In this document: positions 1 through 9,641 of the stretch, one piece after another | How the letters are laid out: every line of letters starts with the position of its first letter | How positions within the stretch are numbered: position 1 is the stretch's first letter | Source: Rhodococcus oxybenzonivorans | Lineage (GTDB): Bacteria; Actinomycetota; Actinomycetes; Mycobacteriales; Mycobacteriaceae | Length of the DNA stretch: 64,000 nucleotides | NCBI RefSeq assembly: GCF_003130705.1 | Contig: NZ_CP021355.1 | Coordinates: forward strand, 496,001 to 560,000 | Reading direction: 5' to 3' | Made by a program: the position numbers and the translations under genes | The notes under the pieces: model-generated | The model's input: the letters and a program-made list of their open reading frames with translations, nothing else | Database searches by the model: none | What the model was told of the DNA's origin: nothing

Positions 1-275
1 ATGAACGCGTCGCGAGCGTCGTCCCCGCCCCGGTTGAGGTCAATCGCCCTCAGCACCTCTTCCCCACCAACGAGGGCGAGGGCTGTGTCGCGATCAGTCC
101 GGCAAGGGCGGTCTCGTCGTTAGTGAGGCGTTCCGACAGCAGTCGGTCACCGGCGGAGTTGATGACCCGTAATGGTGATGTTCTTACTGATATCGCTTCC
201 TGCCCAGACAGTCTCGGGTACCAGCCTTACCCTCTCGATCGGAATGCTCCAGTCGCGCAATCCCCTGGCAGCCTG
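1..275. other. No gene recognised at the left edge
   Basis: Short open frames on both strands here have no recognisable domain and no good ribosome-binding site. The sequence upstream of the 276-706 repeat differs from what precedes the second copy of that repeat, so this piece was probably joined to the thiolase gene by a rearrangement. Confidence 0.4.
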
Positions 276-706
276 GACCGACGCACTCGAGTTCGCTGGG
301 CGGCGTGCCCGGCTCGCGGGCGCCCCCGGGCTGACGGGCCGAAAAGAGGAGACTGAGGATGCAACACGCTGCCGCCATCGTTGGCGCGGCCGTGACCGAG
401 GTCGGGAAGGTCTACGGCCGCAGCGGTCGGTCCTTCGCCGCGGAAGCGGTACGGCTCGCCGTTGCCGACGCGGGTCTCACCCTGGCCGACGTCGACGGGC
501 TACTGATCAACACGGGCAAGGCCGGCGGTGTCGACCTCACGCTGGCCCGGCGCCTGGGACTGCGTGACCTGCGGGTGCTCAGCGAGGTCAACGCCTTCGG
601 TGCGTCGGCCGGCATCATGGTCGCCCAGGCCGCTGCCGCGGTTCTCTCGGGAACAGCGGAGGTGGTGGTGTGTGTCTTCGCCGACGCACCTCGGCAGCCC
701 GGCGAT
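276..706 (+). repeat. 431-bp repeat, inverted copy at 15001-15431
   Basis: This segment holds the ribosome-binding site and first about 116 codons of the thiolase-like gene. It recurs in inverted orientation at 15001-15431 with what looks like one substitution near the inner end (ACCTCGG here, ACCCCGG there). The outer boundary of the other copy coincides with the stop codon of a ferredoxin-reductase fragment. The pair could mediate inversion of the 14.3 kb between them. Confidence 0.9.
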
Positions 707-1513
707 TCGTCCGGCGCCGCTTACCGGGCGTCCTCCTTGCAGGCCACCGGGTTCCGCAGCGCAGAGACCGCGGCCGGGTTCACCAGCGTCAACCACCGGT
801 ACGCCCTCGCGGCCAGCCGCTATCTGAACCATTACCGGATCCCGCAGGACCATTTGGGCGCCGTTGCGGTGTCCCAGCGAGCGTGGGCCGTGGACAACCC
901 CATGGCCCAGATGCGCACCCCACTGACCTTGGACGACTACCACCGATCGCGCTGGATCGTGGAACCGTTGCACCTGCTTGACTGCTGCCTTGTCTCCAAC
1001 GGCGGCGCCGCCGTCGTGGTCACGACCCCGGAGCGTGCCGCGGACCTCGCCCAACCGCCCGTACGGGTCCTCGGCTGGGGACAGTCGCATCCGGGCTACA
1101 TCCTCGAGCGCGGGTCGGACTTCGGGCTGGTCACGGGCGCGGCTTCCGCGGGGCCCGCCGCGCTGAAGATGGCCGGGCTGACCCCCGCCGACATCGACCT
1201 GCGGCAGATCTACGACTGCTACACCTACACCGTTCTGGTCACGCTCGAGGACTACGGATTCTGCGGTAAGGGTGAAGCAGGCGAGCTCGCCGCGAGCGGA
1301 GCCCTCGCCCCGGGCGGGACACTGCCGACCAACACCGGCGGCGGCCAGCTGTCCGCTTTCTACCTCTGGGGCATGACGCCGCTGATCGAGGCCGTGACCC
1401 AGATACGCGGGCATGCCGGCGTACGTCAAGTACCCCGTCACGAGACGGCGATCGTCAGCGGCAACGGCGGAATCCTCGATCATCACGCCACACTCGTGCT
1501 GGGAGGTGTCTGA
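359..1513 (+). CDS. Thiolase-like protein (acetyl-CoA acetyltransferase/lipid-transfer type)
   Basis: This 384-residue protein has the thiolase fold of the sterol-carrier/lipid-transfer type. It starts with an IVGAAVTEVGK motif and has GASAGIMVAQAAAAVLSG in the nucleophile region and a C-terminal NTGGGQLS...GNGGILDHHATLVL segment. The classical CxS nucleophile of degradative thiolases is not evident, as in many Ltp2-like retro-aldolases and other non-canonical family members. A GAGGAG ribosome-binding site lies just upstream of the ATG. The stop overlaps the start of a DUF35 gene, the usual pairing for this family in steroid or branched-chain acyl-CoA breakdown. The substrate cannot be read from the sequence. 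A truncated second copy lies at 15002-15348. Confidence 0.85.
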   Translation: MQHAAAIVGAAVTEVGKVYGRSGRSFAAEAVRLAVADAGLTLADVDGLLINTGKAGGVDLTLARRLGLRDLRVLSEVNAFGASAGIMVAQAAAAVLSGTAEVVVCVFADAPRQPGDSSGAAYRASSLQATGFRSAETAAGFTSVNHRYALAASRYLNHYRIPQDHLGAVAVSQRAWAVDNPMAQMRTPLTLDDYHRSRWIVEPLHLLDCCLVSNGGAAVVVTTPERAADLAQPPVRVLGWGQSHPGYILERGSDFGLVTGAASAGPAALKMAGLTPADIDLRQIYDCYTYTVLVTLEDYGFCGKGEAGELAASGALAPGGTLPTNTGGGQLSAFYLWGMTPLIEAVTQIRGHAGVRQVPRHETAIVSGNGGILDHHATLVLGGV

Positions 1514-1887
1514 TGGCAGAGCTACGCCCACACCGCGACGAGGACTCGGTGGAATGGTTCGACGGGCTCGCCGCAGGCCGGCTGTTGATCAGATGTTGCG
1601 TCGCCTGCGGCCGCGAGAGCCGGCCCGACACCACTGCCTGCCCTGGGTGCCGGGGCACGGATCTGGGATGGGCCACGGCTTCGGGCACGGGCACGGTGGT
1701 CAGTCTCGTCGTCGACCACAGCCGGCCGGAACCGCTGTCCCTGGGTTTGGTCGAACTCGACGAAGGACCGTGGCTGCACGTGCGGATCACCGGAAATCCG
1801 GGTGTGGCGATCGGCGACCGCGTGCGCCTGACCGTGTGCTCGCCGGAAGACAGTAACCCCATCCCCGTGTTCGCCGTCGAACGTTGA
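1513..1887 (+). CDS. DUF35/OB-fold zinc-ribbon partner of thiolase-like protein
   Basis: This 124-residue protein has an N-terminal rubredoxin-like zinc ribbon with two CxxC pairs (CVACG and CPGC, around residues 29-45) followed by an OB-fold. It is the normal size for DUF35 acyl-CoA-associated proteins. Such proteins form complexes with thiolase-like or Ltp2-like enzymes and hydratases and probably help bind the CoA thioester. The ATG overlaps the upstream TGA by one base, so the two genes are translationally coupled and likely form one functional unit. No further intact gene of this operon follows; an IS256 relic begins immediately downstream. Confidence 0.85.
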   Translation: MAELRPHRDEDSVEWFDGLAAGRLLIRCCVACGRESRPDTTACPGCRGTDLGWATASGTGTVVSLVVDHSRPEPLSLGLVELDEGPWLHVRITGNPGVAIGDRVRLTVCSPEDSNPIPVFAVER

Positions 1888-2535
1888 CGAATCAGGCTAA
1901 CCAACCGGCACCGTCCTCAGCGGAGGTAACCTCGATTTCCAGGATTTCCCGGTAGCCCTCCGTTGACCCCAACAGCGACCAGGGTGTGCACGTTGACCAT
2001 CCTCCCGTTCTCGCGGACCTTGAGGACGAGGGCGTCGGCGGCCACGAACGTGTACGGGCCGGCGTCGAGCGGGCGGCTGCGGAACGCCTCCACCTGGGCA
2101 TCGAGATCCTTGGCCATCACGGACACCTGCGATTTCGGCAGCGAGGTGATACCGAGGGAATCGACGAGCTTTCTCCATCCGCCGAGTGGAGACTCCGAGC
2201 AGGTAGCAGGTGGCCACCACCGACGTCAGGGCCTTCTCGACACGCTTGCGGCGCTGCAGCAACCAGTCCGGAAAGTATGAGCCGGAGCGCAGCTTCTTCG
2301 ATCGCCACGTCGAGAGTGCCGGCACGGGTATCGAAGTCCCGATGGCGATAGCCGTTCCGGCTGTTGACGCGGTCCTGAAGAGCGTTCACCGAAGCCGGCG
2401 CCGCATAAGCTGTCGGCCTCGGCGCCCATGAGTGCGTCGATGAACGTGGACAGCAGTTGCGCAGCAGGTCGGGGCTGGCGTGGTGAGGCGGTCGGTCAGG
2501 AACTGGTGCAGGTCGATATCGTGGGCAGTGGTCAT
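1888..2535 (-). pseudogene. IS256-family transposase relic (N-terminal half)
   Basis: Read on the minus strand, recognisable IS256/Mutator transposase pieces occur in three frames: a start near 2535, then LRSGSYFPDWLLQRRKR, VMAKDLDAQVEAFRSRPLDAG and VTSAEDGAGWLA. Several frameshifts separate them. The sequence stops shortly after the first DDE aspartate region, so the C-terminal half is missing. The element is inactive. Confidence 0.8.
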
Positions 2536-2733
2536 CGCGTTCCTTCATCGAGTGACTTTGGTCGGTCTCTCGAAGAGTCACGCGATGGCCGCCTTTCTCT
2601 GGTTACGAAACGCCGGTCAGATCCGAATCCGGTCCGTACACATAGATGATGGATACGGCCGCGGGCCCCGCGGTTGGTCGCTGGACCGGCCGCAACAAGC
2701 CACACCGGGCCGGATCGATGCTGGGTGCAGGCG

Positions 2734-2817
2734 TGGAGTCCTGAGCAGATCGCGCATCGAATCGGAACCAACTTCCCGGACGATCCGCTGTTGCGAATCA
2801 GTCACGAGGCCATCTAG
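2734..2817 (+). pseudogene. IS30-family transposase fragment
   Basis: A 27-codon stretch WSPEQIAHRIG...LLRISHEAI ends in TAG. This is the conserved central segment of IS30 transposases, where SHEAIYQ is normally followed by the DDE core. Flanking transposase sequence is absent or out of frame. Another IS30 fragment (the C terminus) lies at 13833-13970. Confidence 0.6.
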
Positions 2818-3431
2818 CAGGCTACACGTCGAAGGGCGGGGTGGTCTTGATCGAGAGAGATTCTGACCTGAGTTGCACCAGTTTAGTGTGCCGACCCTGA
2901 TCGGCGAATCGGGATTTCGAGGGCATCGAGAATGCTCTCTCGGCGTCGTCGGTGAGTGGATCGAGGGCTGTGCTCGTGGCCGGTGATCGAGATGGCGATT
3001 TCCTGCAGTGGACGCAGGGTCCGCACAACTTCGCAGCGATCAGGTCAGCGAATCGGTGAATTCAGGACGATTTGTCATCCCCGAAGGGGCGGGGCCTGTC
3101 AAAGGGTGCTGTTCAAGCTGTTCCGGCCTCCATGCGGACGGCGCCGGACAAGGGCCGTCGGTCAAGATGCAGCGCCCGCAGCGCAGCGAGGACGAACGAT
3201 CTTGACGGTGGCCCGGAACGGCGCACACTGATGCGAGAGTCGGGGGCGGTGTGTCGTTGTGTGTGAGGCAACGTCTCCAGTGTGATGCGTATGGGTTTGG
3301 GGCAGGGCCAGATTCCTCCGGCTGCCGGTCATCCCTTCGTCCGGCGATGGGGCGGACATGGAGCGGTGCGGTGGCAACACCGCGGGGTCAATCAAGCGGC
3401 ACGACCACACCGCGATGCGGGGTCAGACAAA
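2818..3431. other. Intergenic, no gene recognised
   Basis: About 0.6 kb lies between the IS30 fragment and the IS110 relic. Open frames exist on both strands but none shows a domain, a good start or actinobacterial codon bias that I can support. It is probably decayed mobile DNA. Confidence 0.4.
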
Positions 3432-4403
3432 TTAGCGGCCGCGCGCGTGCTGCGTCCGGGTGCTCACGCCGCCGTCCTCTTGTAGGCCAGGTGCGCGGAT
3501 GTGCTCGTCGCGCAGCCCGTAGTAGACGAGGGTGAGCAGCTTGGGGGCCGCGGCGACCTTGCCGATGTTCTTGCCGCGGCGGGCCTCGATGCGTGCACGA
3601 TCGACGGAAAGCTTCGTGGCGGCGGGTTGGTGCTGGATGGCCTCGACCGCCGCCCATCGGACCAGTTTGCTGCCCTGCTTGGTGATGTGCCCACGATGGA
3701 CGACGGTGTCCGACTCGTGGTGACGCGGGGTCAGTCCCGCCCACGAACACAACCGGTCCGGTCCCGCAAACCGTTAGCCGTCTCCGATTTCGGCGATGAA
3801 TACCGCACCGAGGATCGGACCAACGCCGGGCAGCTGCTGAATGACGCGGTAGCCGGGATGATTCCGCAGCTGGCCGGCGATCGCGGTGGTGAAGTGTGCC
3901 TCATGGCTGTCGAGGACGTCGATCACCTCGAGCAGTGAGACAACCCGCTGCGCGTACGCCGCGCCGAGTAAGACCTTCGCCAGCCGTCGGCGGCCGTCGA
4001 CGCCGAACAGGTCCGAAACGGGGATCAACTGGCCTTCCTTGGCAAGCACTGCGTGCACCTGCGCCTTGAGGCCAGAACGGATCGCGACCAGCTTTGCCCG
4101 GTAGCGCACCAACTCGCGCAGCTCCCGCACCGGAGGAGGCGCGATCCAGGCCTCGGGTAGACGGTTCATCCGCAGCAGATCCGCCAGATCAGACGCGTCG
4201 CGGACATCGTTCTTCACACGACGGTAGCGGAATCCTTGGACACCCAACGGGTGTGCCAGATGTACGCGTGCACCGGCAGCCTGCAGTGCGTCGACCGCCC
4301 AGTACCAGCCGTAGGTGGCTTCGAGTACCACTTCCTGGTGTTCTCCGGCTTTCTCGAGCTGCAAGACCAGGCGAAACAGGTAGTTCTCCCCGTGACGCAG
4401 ATA
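3432..4403 (-). pseudogene. IS110-family transposase, interrupted and 5'-truncated
   Basis: Minus-strand reading gives an IS110 transposase. The DEDD-type N-terminal half includes EATYGWYWAVDAL and KNDVRDASDLADLLR. The C-terminal transposase_20 half includes LPGVGPILGAVFIAEIGDG and LCSWAGLTPRHHESD...GHITKQGSKLVRWA. An in-frame TAA at about 3774-3776 separates the two halves within an otherwise continuous frame, so a single nonsense mutation broke it. The first residues of the gene are also missing, cut near 4403 where the leader of the next gene begins. Confidence 0.85.
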
Positions 4404-4534
4404 ATACCTGCTTGGTTAGCTCGAATGCGAAATCTAAGTCGCTGTGAGGACGCTGGTCCGGACGAGACACGTCGTGACAAACCCGGCCGGCATGGAAGCA
4501 CCGACTCAATCAGCCCTCCAGGAGGTCGAGAACG

Positions 4535-5665
4535 ATGAAGTTTGGTCTTTTTGCGATGCCCAACCACCTTCCACATGAGAACTGGACACTCTCCTACGAC
4601 TGGCATATCGCTGAGATTGTCAAGGCCGAGGAGCTCGGTTTCGACGAATACTGGATCGGTGAACACCACACCGGAGGACGTGAGAACGTCCCGTCGCCTG
4701 AGCTGCTGTTAGCAAAAGCGTCGGCATTGACCAGTCGCATCCGGCTCGGCACCGGCGTAGTCTCGCTGCCGTACCAGGATCCGTTCCTCGTCGCTGAGCG
4801 AATGGCATTTCTCGACCATCTAACGCACGGGCGCTTGGAGTATGGCTTCGGGGGCGGTGGCCTGCCGACCGACAGGGCATTGTTCGAAGTACCCGCCGAG
4901 GAGGCCCGGGCACGTACCGACGAAGCACTGGAAATCGTGTGGAAATTCCTGACGTCGGACGATCCGGTCAGCTACGACGGCAAATACTGGACATACAAGG
5001 AGCGCCGTATTCAGGTCGCGCCGTATCAGGACGTGCCGCCGTTCGCTGTTGCCGGACTCACGGGGACGCACAACTACGCGAAGTGCGGTGAACGGGGATG
5101 GAAGTCGATGAGTACCTTTATCTCGCCGGTGAACACCGATAAGAATCCAGCCGCGCCGGATCTTCGAGCCCACGCGGAAGCAATGTGCAACGCCGCTCAG
5201 GAAGCCGGTAGGGACCCGGCGCAGGCGAGGGAAAACTGGCGGATCAGTCGCGAGGTCTACGTTTCCGACAGCAAGGACCAGGCAATAAAGGAGATCCGGC
5301 AAAATGCGGAGGAATTCTACAAAGGCTACCTCTTCCCTCTCGGTATCTCGGGAATTCTCAAGACCGACGAGAACATGGCCGACGCGGATCTCACTGTTGA
5401 GTGGATGATCGAAAATTCTCCGTGGATCATCGGCAGCCCGGAAGACTGCGTCCGGCAGATTAACGAATTGAACGAGCAAGTGGGCGGTTTCGGCACGCTG
5501 CTGATCAACTCTGCGGGCTGGGTGACAATGGACCGGTGGACTCGATCGCTCGAGCTCTTCTCGCGTTATGTCGCCCCGCACTTCCAGCCCAATCAGCGCA
5601 TACAGCGCCGCCTCGAATCGCAAGCCGACCTATTCTCATTCGGCGAATCGGCCCGCAAAGGCTGA
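4535..5665 (+). CDS. LLM-class flavin-dependent monooxygenase (LimB/luciferase-like)
   Basis: This 376-residue bacterial-luciferase-family protein contains FGLFAMPNHLP at the N terminus, EELGFDEYWIGEHH, RIRLGTGVVSLPYQDPF and a C-terminal SPEDCVRQI segment. This is typical of F420/FMN-dependent TIM-barrel oxygenases. Length and N-terminal motifs resemble limonene 1,2-monooxygenase LimB and alkanal monooxygenases, which use FMNH2 supplied by a separate reductase such as the HpaC-like proteins in this window. The substrate is not determined. A strong AGGAGG site precedes the ATG. It stands alone between an IS110 and an IS5 relic. Confidence 0.85.
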   Translation: MKFGLFAMPNHLPHENWTLSYDWHIAEIVKAEELGFDEYWIGEHHTGGRENVPSPELLLAKASALTSRIRLGTGVVSLPYQDPFLVAERMAFLDHLTHGRLEYGFGGGGLPTDRALFEVPAEEARARTDEALEIVWKFLTSDDPVSYDGKYWTYKERRIQVAPYQDVPPFAVAGLTGTHNYAKCGERGWKSMSTFISPVNTDKNPAAPDLRAHAEAMCNAAQEAGRDPAQARENWRISREVYVSDSKDQAIKEIRQNAEEFYKGYLFPLGISGILKTDENMADADLTVEWMIENSPWIIGSPEDCVRQINELNEQVGGFGTLLINSAGWVTMDRWTRSLELFSRYVAPHFQPNQRIQRRLESQADLFSFGESARKG

Positions 5666-5683
5666 AAGCACATACCCACTAGG

Positions 5684-6390
5684 TTCTGTCTGCTAATTGC
5701 GCAGACGGTGTGTTGTGACTGTTGAGGCGAGGAGTACGCCACCGAGGTAGGTGATGGCGTACTTGTCATACCGAGTTGCTATACCGCGCCAGTGCTTGAG
5801 TCGATTGAAACCCACTCAACGGTGTTGCGGTGCCGGTAGAGCGCCGGGTCGAAGGCCGGTGGTCGCCCGCCTCGGAAACCTTTCTCCTTCCGTCGTGCGA
5901 CCTGATCGGATCGTTCCGGAATCGTGTGCGCGATGCGCTTTAACCGCAGGAGATTTCGAGTCGAAGGATGGGAGTACGCCTTGTCTGCCAGCAACCACAT
6001 CGCGCCACCGTGGCGATCCGGATAGATCTCGAGCAGCGGCGCCAGCTGGGGGTTATCGCCGACCTGCCCGGCGGTCAGCAGCAGGGCGAGCGGAGCGCAG
6101 GTGCCGTCGATGAGGGCGTGGATCTTTGCGGTCCAACCGCCCCAGGGCGTGATCGGTGGGCTCGCCCGCAAACGTGTAATTCGACTCAGCCCCCTGTGGA
6201 TCTGGCAGCTGGTGCACCCGCCGCGTGCTGGTGGGCACGCACGCTGGTCGAGTCGATCGAGACCAGAGCCGCCAAGGTGTCATCGTTCTCATCACGGACC
6301 GCATGCACGGCGTGGAACATCGCCTCGTAAGTTCCGTCGATCGACCAGCGCTTGTGTCGAAATTTCCCGGCTGCACCGCACATCGAGCGC
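5684..6390 (-). pseudogene. IS5-family transposase relic
   Basis: Minus-strand fragments in alternating frames give SIDGTYEAMFHAV, VSIDSTSVRAHQHAAGA, GGWTAKIHALIDG, LLTAGQVGDNPQL, LADKAYSHPSTR and RGGRPPAFDPALYRHRNTVE. These are the D...D...E blocks of an IS5/IS427-type transposase. At least two frameshifts are needed to join them, one after HQHAAGA and one after RNTVE. It is inactive. Confidence 0.85.
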
Positions 6391-6461
6391 AAACAGCAAC
6401 AGCGCAGCGAAGCCGCTGACACCGCACGTCCCCACTGTTCAATGAAAAGAAGGCCATCCCC

Positions 6462-7787
6462 ATGTCAATTCGAGAATCTATCGACAGTGCCCCGATGGGC
6501 AAGTACCAAATGTCGATTGTCGGAATCTGTTTCGCGATCATCCTTGCCGAAGGATACGACCTTCTGCTGATGGCGTTCGCTGCAACCGTCGTCGCGGAGG
6601 AGTGGGGGCTCAGCGGCTCGCAACTCGGGGTCCTGCTCAGCAGCTCGCTGATCGGCATCGGTCTGGGATCACTGTTCGTCGCGCCGCTGGCCGACCGAAC
6701 CGGCCGGCGGCCGCTCTCACTCGGCTGCCTGCTCTTCGTCGGCCTGTCAATGGTGTTCGCGTCGGTTAGCACAAGCTACGTCCAGCTCGGAATCAGCCGA
6801 CTGCTCACCGGCATCGGGATTGGCGGTCTGGTCGCATGCCTGCCGGTCATCATCGCCGAGTTCTCCCCGCGCAGGAGAAGGACGAGCATGATCCTTCTGT
6901 ACACCACCGGGCTGCCGATCGGCGGAATCGCCGCCGGCGCGGTTGCGGTTTCGCTCAACTCCTCCTACGGCTGGCGTGCAAGTTTCGTGGTTGGCGCAAT
7001 CGTCACTCTGCTGCTGTGCGTTGTGGTGAATCTGCGGATGCCGGAGTCCCTCGACTACCTGGTCTACCGCCGTCCGCCCGGCGCCCTCGAGCAGATCAAC
7101 GCCACACTGCCCAAAATGGGCCTGGCGCCGATCGCGGCCCTGCCGGAACCGGAGCCACATTCGCAGGGAATGAAAGCGACCATGTTCGAAGGGCGCAACG
7201 GTGTGCGCTCACTGCTGCTGTGCAGCGCGTTCTTCTTCGCGATGGCGGCGTTCCACTTTGCCGCCAGCTGGACCCCGCGGCTCCTGCAGCAAAGCGGGAT
7301 GTCCACCCAGCAGGGAATCAGCGGCGGGATGCTTTTCAACCTTGGTGGCATCGCCGCAACCGTGACGTTCAGTGTTCTAGCGGTGATCGCGACGCACAAG
7401 CTCCTGATCATCGTTTCGGCCATCGGCGCGGCGCTGTCCTTCCTGGCAGTGGGAGTCGGGCTCGGCACCCTCACCTTCGCGCTTATCGCGGTAGTCGCAG
7501 TCGGCTTCTGCATGCAGGCGACCAACTCAGGCCTGCTCGCGCTCGCACCTGACTGCTACCCCGCGCAGGTGCGTACCACGGCTTTGGGCTGGGCGCTCGC
7601 TGTCGGGCGGATCGGGTCGATCCTCTCGCCCATACTGGTGGGCATCCTGGTTGACAGAGAATGGTCTCCGTCATCGATATTCGTCCTCTTCGCGATTCCG
7701 CTGCTGGTCACCGCACTGCTCGTCGCTGCGATCAAGATTCCCGTCCAGCCGCCAATGCGGACTGCTACCAAAACGGCACCGGCTTGA
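6462..7787 (+). CDS. MFS transporter, aromatic acid:H+ symporter (AAHS) type
   Basis: This 441-residue, twelve-helix major facilitator has the AAHS signatures EGYDLLLMAF in helix 1 and LADRTGRRPLSLGC in loop 2-3, plus a long central loop near residues 210-240 (LPEPEPHSQ). BenK and PcaK relatives import benzoate, protocatechuate or related aromatic acids, and the substrate here is not determined. An AAGAAGG site precedes the ATG. IS5 and IS256 relics flank it, so its original catabolic operon has been lost. Confidence 0.85.
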   Translation: MSIRESIDSAPMGKYQMSIVGICFAIILAEGYDLLLMAFAATVVAEEWGLSGSQLGVLLSSSLIGIGLGSLFVAPLADRTGRRPLSLGCLLFVGLSMVFASVSTSYVQLGISRLLTGIGIGGLVACLPVIIAEFSPRRRRTSMILLYTTGLPIGGIAAGAVAVSLNSSYGWRASFVVGAIVTLLLCVVVNLRMPESLDYLVYRRPPGALEQINATLPKMGLAPIAALPEPEPHSQGMKATMFEGRNGVRSLLLCSAFFFAMAAFHFAASWTPRLLQQSGMSTQQGISGGMLFNLGGIAATVTFSVLAVIATHKLLIIVSAIGAALSFLAVGVGLGTLTFALIAVVAVGFCMQATNSGLLALAPDCYPAQVRTTALGWALAVGRIGSILSPILVGILVDREWSPSSIFVLFAIPLLVTALLVAAIKIPVQPPMRTATKTAPA

Positions 7788-8132
7788 TCTCCCGTGTCAC
7801 GATCTTCGGCTCAAAGGAGGAATCCCGGTCACGGGGCACGGCGAGCTCAACCGGTCCGGCCTCGGGCAACACGGTCTTGGCGCGTCTGCCGTTGCGGAGT
7901 TGCCGCTGTCCCTGCCTGCCGAGTCATTCTTGCCGTAACCTAGGTGGTCGTCCATTTCGCCCTCGAGCGCGGACTCGACCACCAGCTTGGTCAACATCGC
8001 CAGCAACCCACCGTCTCCGGTGAGCTGCAACCCCTCGGCCCGCGCCTGATCCACCAGCTCCTGCAGCCGCGCGTCGCTGACACCCACACGTGCCGAGTTC
8101 GACTCGGCCTCATGATCAATCACATCAGTCAC
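7788..8132 (-). pseudogene. IS256-family transposase N-terminal fragment
   Basis: The minus strand begins with a GTG start (TDVIDHEAESN) and continues LQELVDQARAEGLQLTGDGG, LLAMLTKLVVESALEGEMDD and HLGYGKNDSAGRDSGN, the N terminus of an IS256 transposase. A frameshift follows, then the out-of-frame SFEPKIV segment. It is cut off exactly against the MFS stop codon. Only about 110 residues of a 400-residue enzyme remain. Confidence 0.8.
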
Positions 8133-8516
8133 AATGGTGTTTTCCGAATGTGCTCGCGACGTATCCGTTGGTTCGACCCGGGACCTCGCCGAAAGCACGG
8201 AAGGTTCGATAAATGCACGTACTCATCCTGCACGCTGCGATCGCGTTCGCCAGACTGCTGACACCCCAAGGTGTCACGGAGGTGATCCAACGCACTCTCG
8301 CGAATATCGCGATCGCGCAAGCCACTAGGCGATGGTTGGCCATGGCTGCGAACGAACAGTAGGGGGACTCTGGCGATGGTCCATTGAGAGACGGACCGGC
8401 CGAGCCGAACACCGTGACCCAAGTGAACCGACCCACTCCCTGGAGCGCAGCCATTCGGTCGGCGTCCGCAAATTCCCGGTCAGCTGGGGAGCAGGCGTAT
8501 CGATTTTCGCGGAGGA
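8133..8516. other. Intergenic, no gene recognised
   Basis: I see no supported gene in these 384 bases. Frames on both strands are short and lack domains. The right part may be further SDR remnant too diverged to read, since an SDR C terminus begins at about 8517. Confidence 0.35.
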
Positions 8517-8684
8517 AGCTCGCCGACGCCGTACCGATGAAACGACTCGGCTCACCAGACGACGTAGCCGGCGCCGCACTTTTTGACCTCACCGCTCGCT
8601 TCCTACATCACCGGACAGGTCATCGGCGTCGATGGTGGCGCATCGGTCAAATACCCACTAGCCGTGATGACAGATACACACTAA
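8517..8684 (+). pseudogene. C-terminal SDR fragment, frameshifted
   Basis: PMKRLGSPDDVAGAALF, then after a one-base shift at the TTTTT run LTSPLASYITGQVIGVDGGAS, ending in TAA. This is the conserved C terminus of a FabG-like short-chain dehydrogenase (PxxRxGxPxDVA...YITGQxxxVDGG). The rest of the gene is missing. The stop codon lies at the left boundary of the 1.4-kb duplicated block, so this SDR probably preceded the flavin reductase in the ancestral operon. An SDR N-terminal fragment lies at 18321-18530. Confidence 0.75.
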
Positions 8685-8698
8685 GAGGAGATGGCGAG

Positions 8699-9184
8699 AT
8701 GACCACGACAGTCTTCGACCCCAAGGAACTGCGCAGAATCTTCTCCGGCTGCCCCAGCGGTGTCGTCGCCATCTGCGCCGAGATCGACGGCGCACCCACG
8801 GGCATGGCGGTCAGCACGTTCGTACCGGTATCCCTCGAACCGGCACTGGTAGGGGTGTTCATCCAGAACACCTCACGCACCTGGCCGATGCTCGAACGAG
8901 GAACCCGGCTCGGACTGAGCGTGCTCGGGTCGGACAACGAGTACGCGGCCACCGCGTTGGCCATGAAAGAGGGGAATCGGTTCGAATCGATCACCACCAC
9001 AGTCGCCGACTCCGGCGCCGTCTATGTCGACGGCGCAACAACATGGCTCGAGGGCGCGGTGTGGTCGAAAACCTCGGCAGGAGACCACTTCATGGTCCTC
9101 TTGGAAGTGCACTCGGCCACGATTCACGACGTCGCCGGTCCCCTGATCTTCCATGCCAGCAACTTCCACAGACTTCCGGCCTGA
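8699..9184 (+). CDS. HpaC-like flavin reductase, copy 1
   Basis: This 161-residue flavin-reductase-like (HpaC/FMN-binding split-barrel) protein has FSGCPSGVVAICAEIDGAPTG, then STFVPVSLEPALVGVFIQNTS, SVLGSDNEYAA and a C-terminal LIFHASNFHRLPA. Such proteins use NAD(P)H to make free FMNH2 or FADH2 for two-component monooxygenases, such as the luciferase-like and acyl-CoA-dehydrogenase-like oxygenases elsewhere in the window. An AAGAGGAG site lies eight bases before the ATG. The coding sequence is almost identical to 23720-24205. Confidence 0.9.
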   Translation: MTTTVFDPKELRRIFSGCPSGVVAICAEIDGAPTGMAVSTFVPVSLEPALVGVFIQNTSRTWPMLERGTRLGLSVLGSDNEYAATALAMKEGNRFESITTTVADSGAVYVDGATTWLEGAVWSKTSAGDHFMVLLEVHSATIHDVAGPLIFHASNFHRLPA

Positions 9185-9200
9185 CCAAGGGGTGTCCACC

Positions 9201-9641
9201 ATGATTCGATCAGTGACAATGCACAACGAGACGGCGCCGTCCTTCGTGCCGGAACGCATCGTCGAAATCTCGACATGGTCGGGTCCACGAACCTACGAGG
9301 AACTCATCGACGCCGACGCCGACGCCGTCGAACTCGACATCGAAAGCCTCGACAGATACGAGCAGGCCGCACTCGGTGTACGCGCGGTTTACGCGGCCGC
9401 AAACCTTCCCACACCACCACTGCTGATCCGCATCAATACCTGCCTCGCCGCAACAGCACGCGAGGCGATGCAAGAGTTCGAGCGGACCGTCGGCCGCGGT
9501 AGCCAAGCCCACCGCAAACATGTCTGGTTCGTCGGAACCGAGAACGGCCTGCGTGGCCTCGTCCAAGACCTTCAAGTCCTCCGTCTCGGCGACGGCGTGT
9601 CATGCATCCCCGCTCCCCAGTTGACGGCATCGGCCCACTGA
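9201..9641 (+). CDS. Unknown 146-residue protein, copy 1
   Basis: I do not recognise this family. The protein is hydrophilic with an acidic tandem repeat (DADADA, residues 40-46), a mid-protein AANLPTPPLLIRINTC stretch and a C-terminal KHVWFVGTENGLRGLVQDL. It starts 16 bases after the flavin-reductase stop behind an AAGGGG site, so the two are probably co-transcribed. The second copy at 24222 lacks one DA unit. A role linked to the reductase or its oxygenase is inferred from position only. Confidence 0.65.
   Translation: MIRSVTMHNETAPSFVPERIVEISTWSGPRTYEELIDADADAVELDIESLDRYEQAALGVRAVYAAANLPTPPLLIRINTCLAATAREAMQEFERTVGRGSQAHRKHVWFVGTENGLRGLVQDLQVLRLGDGVSCIPAPQLTASAH

Noticed and set aside
500..1531. 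Long antisense frame over the thiolase-like gene
   Set aside because: GC-rich shadow; no domain, no ribosome-binding site, and the plus strand has clear thiolase motifs.
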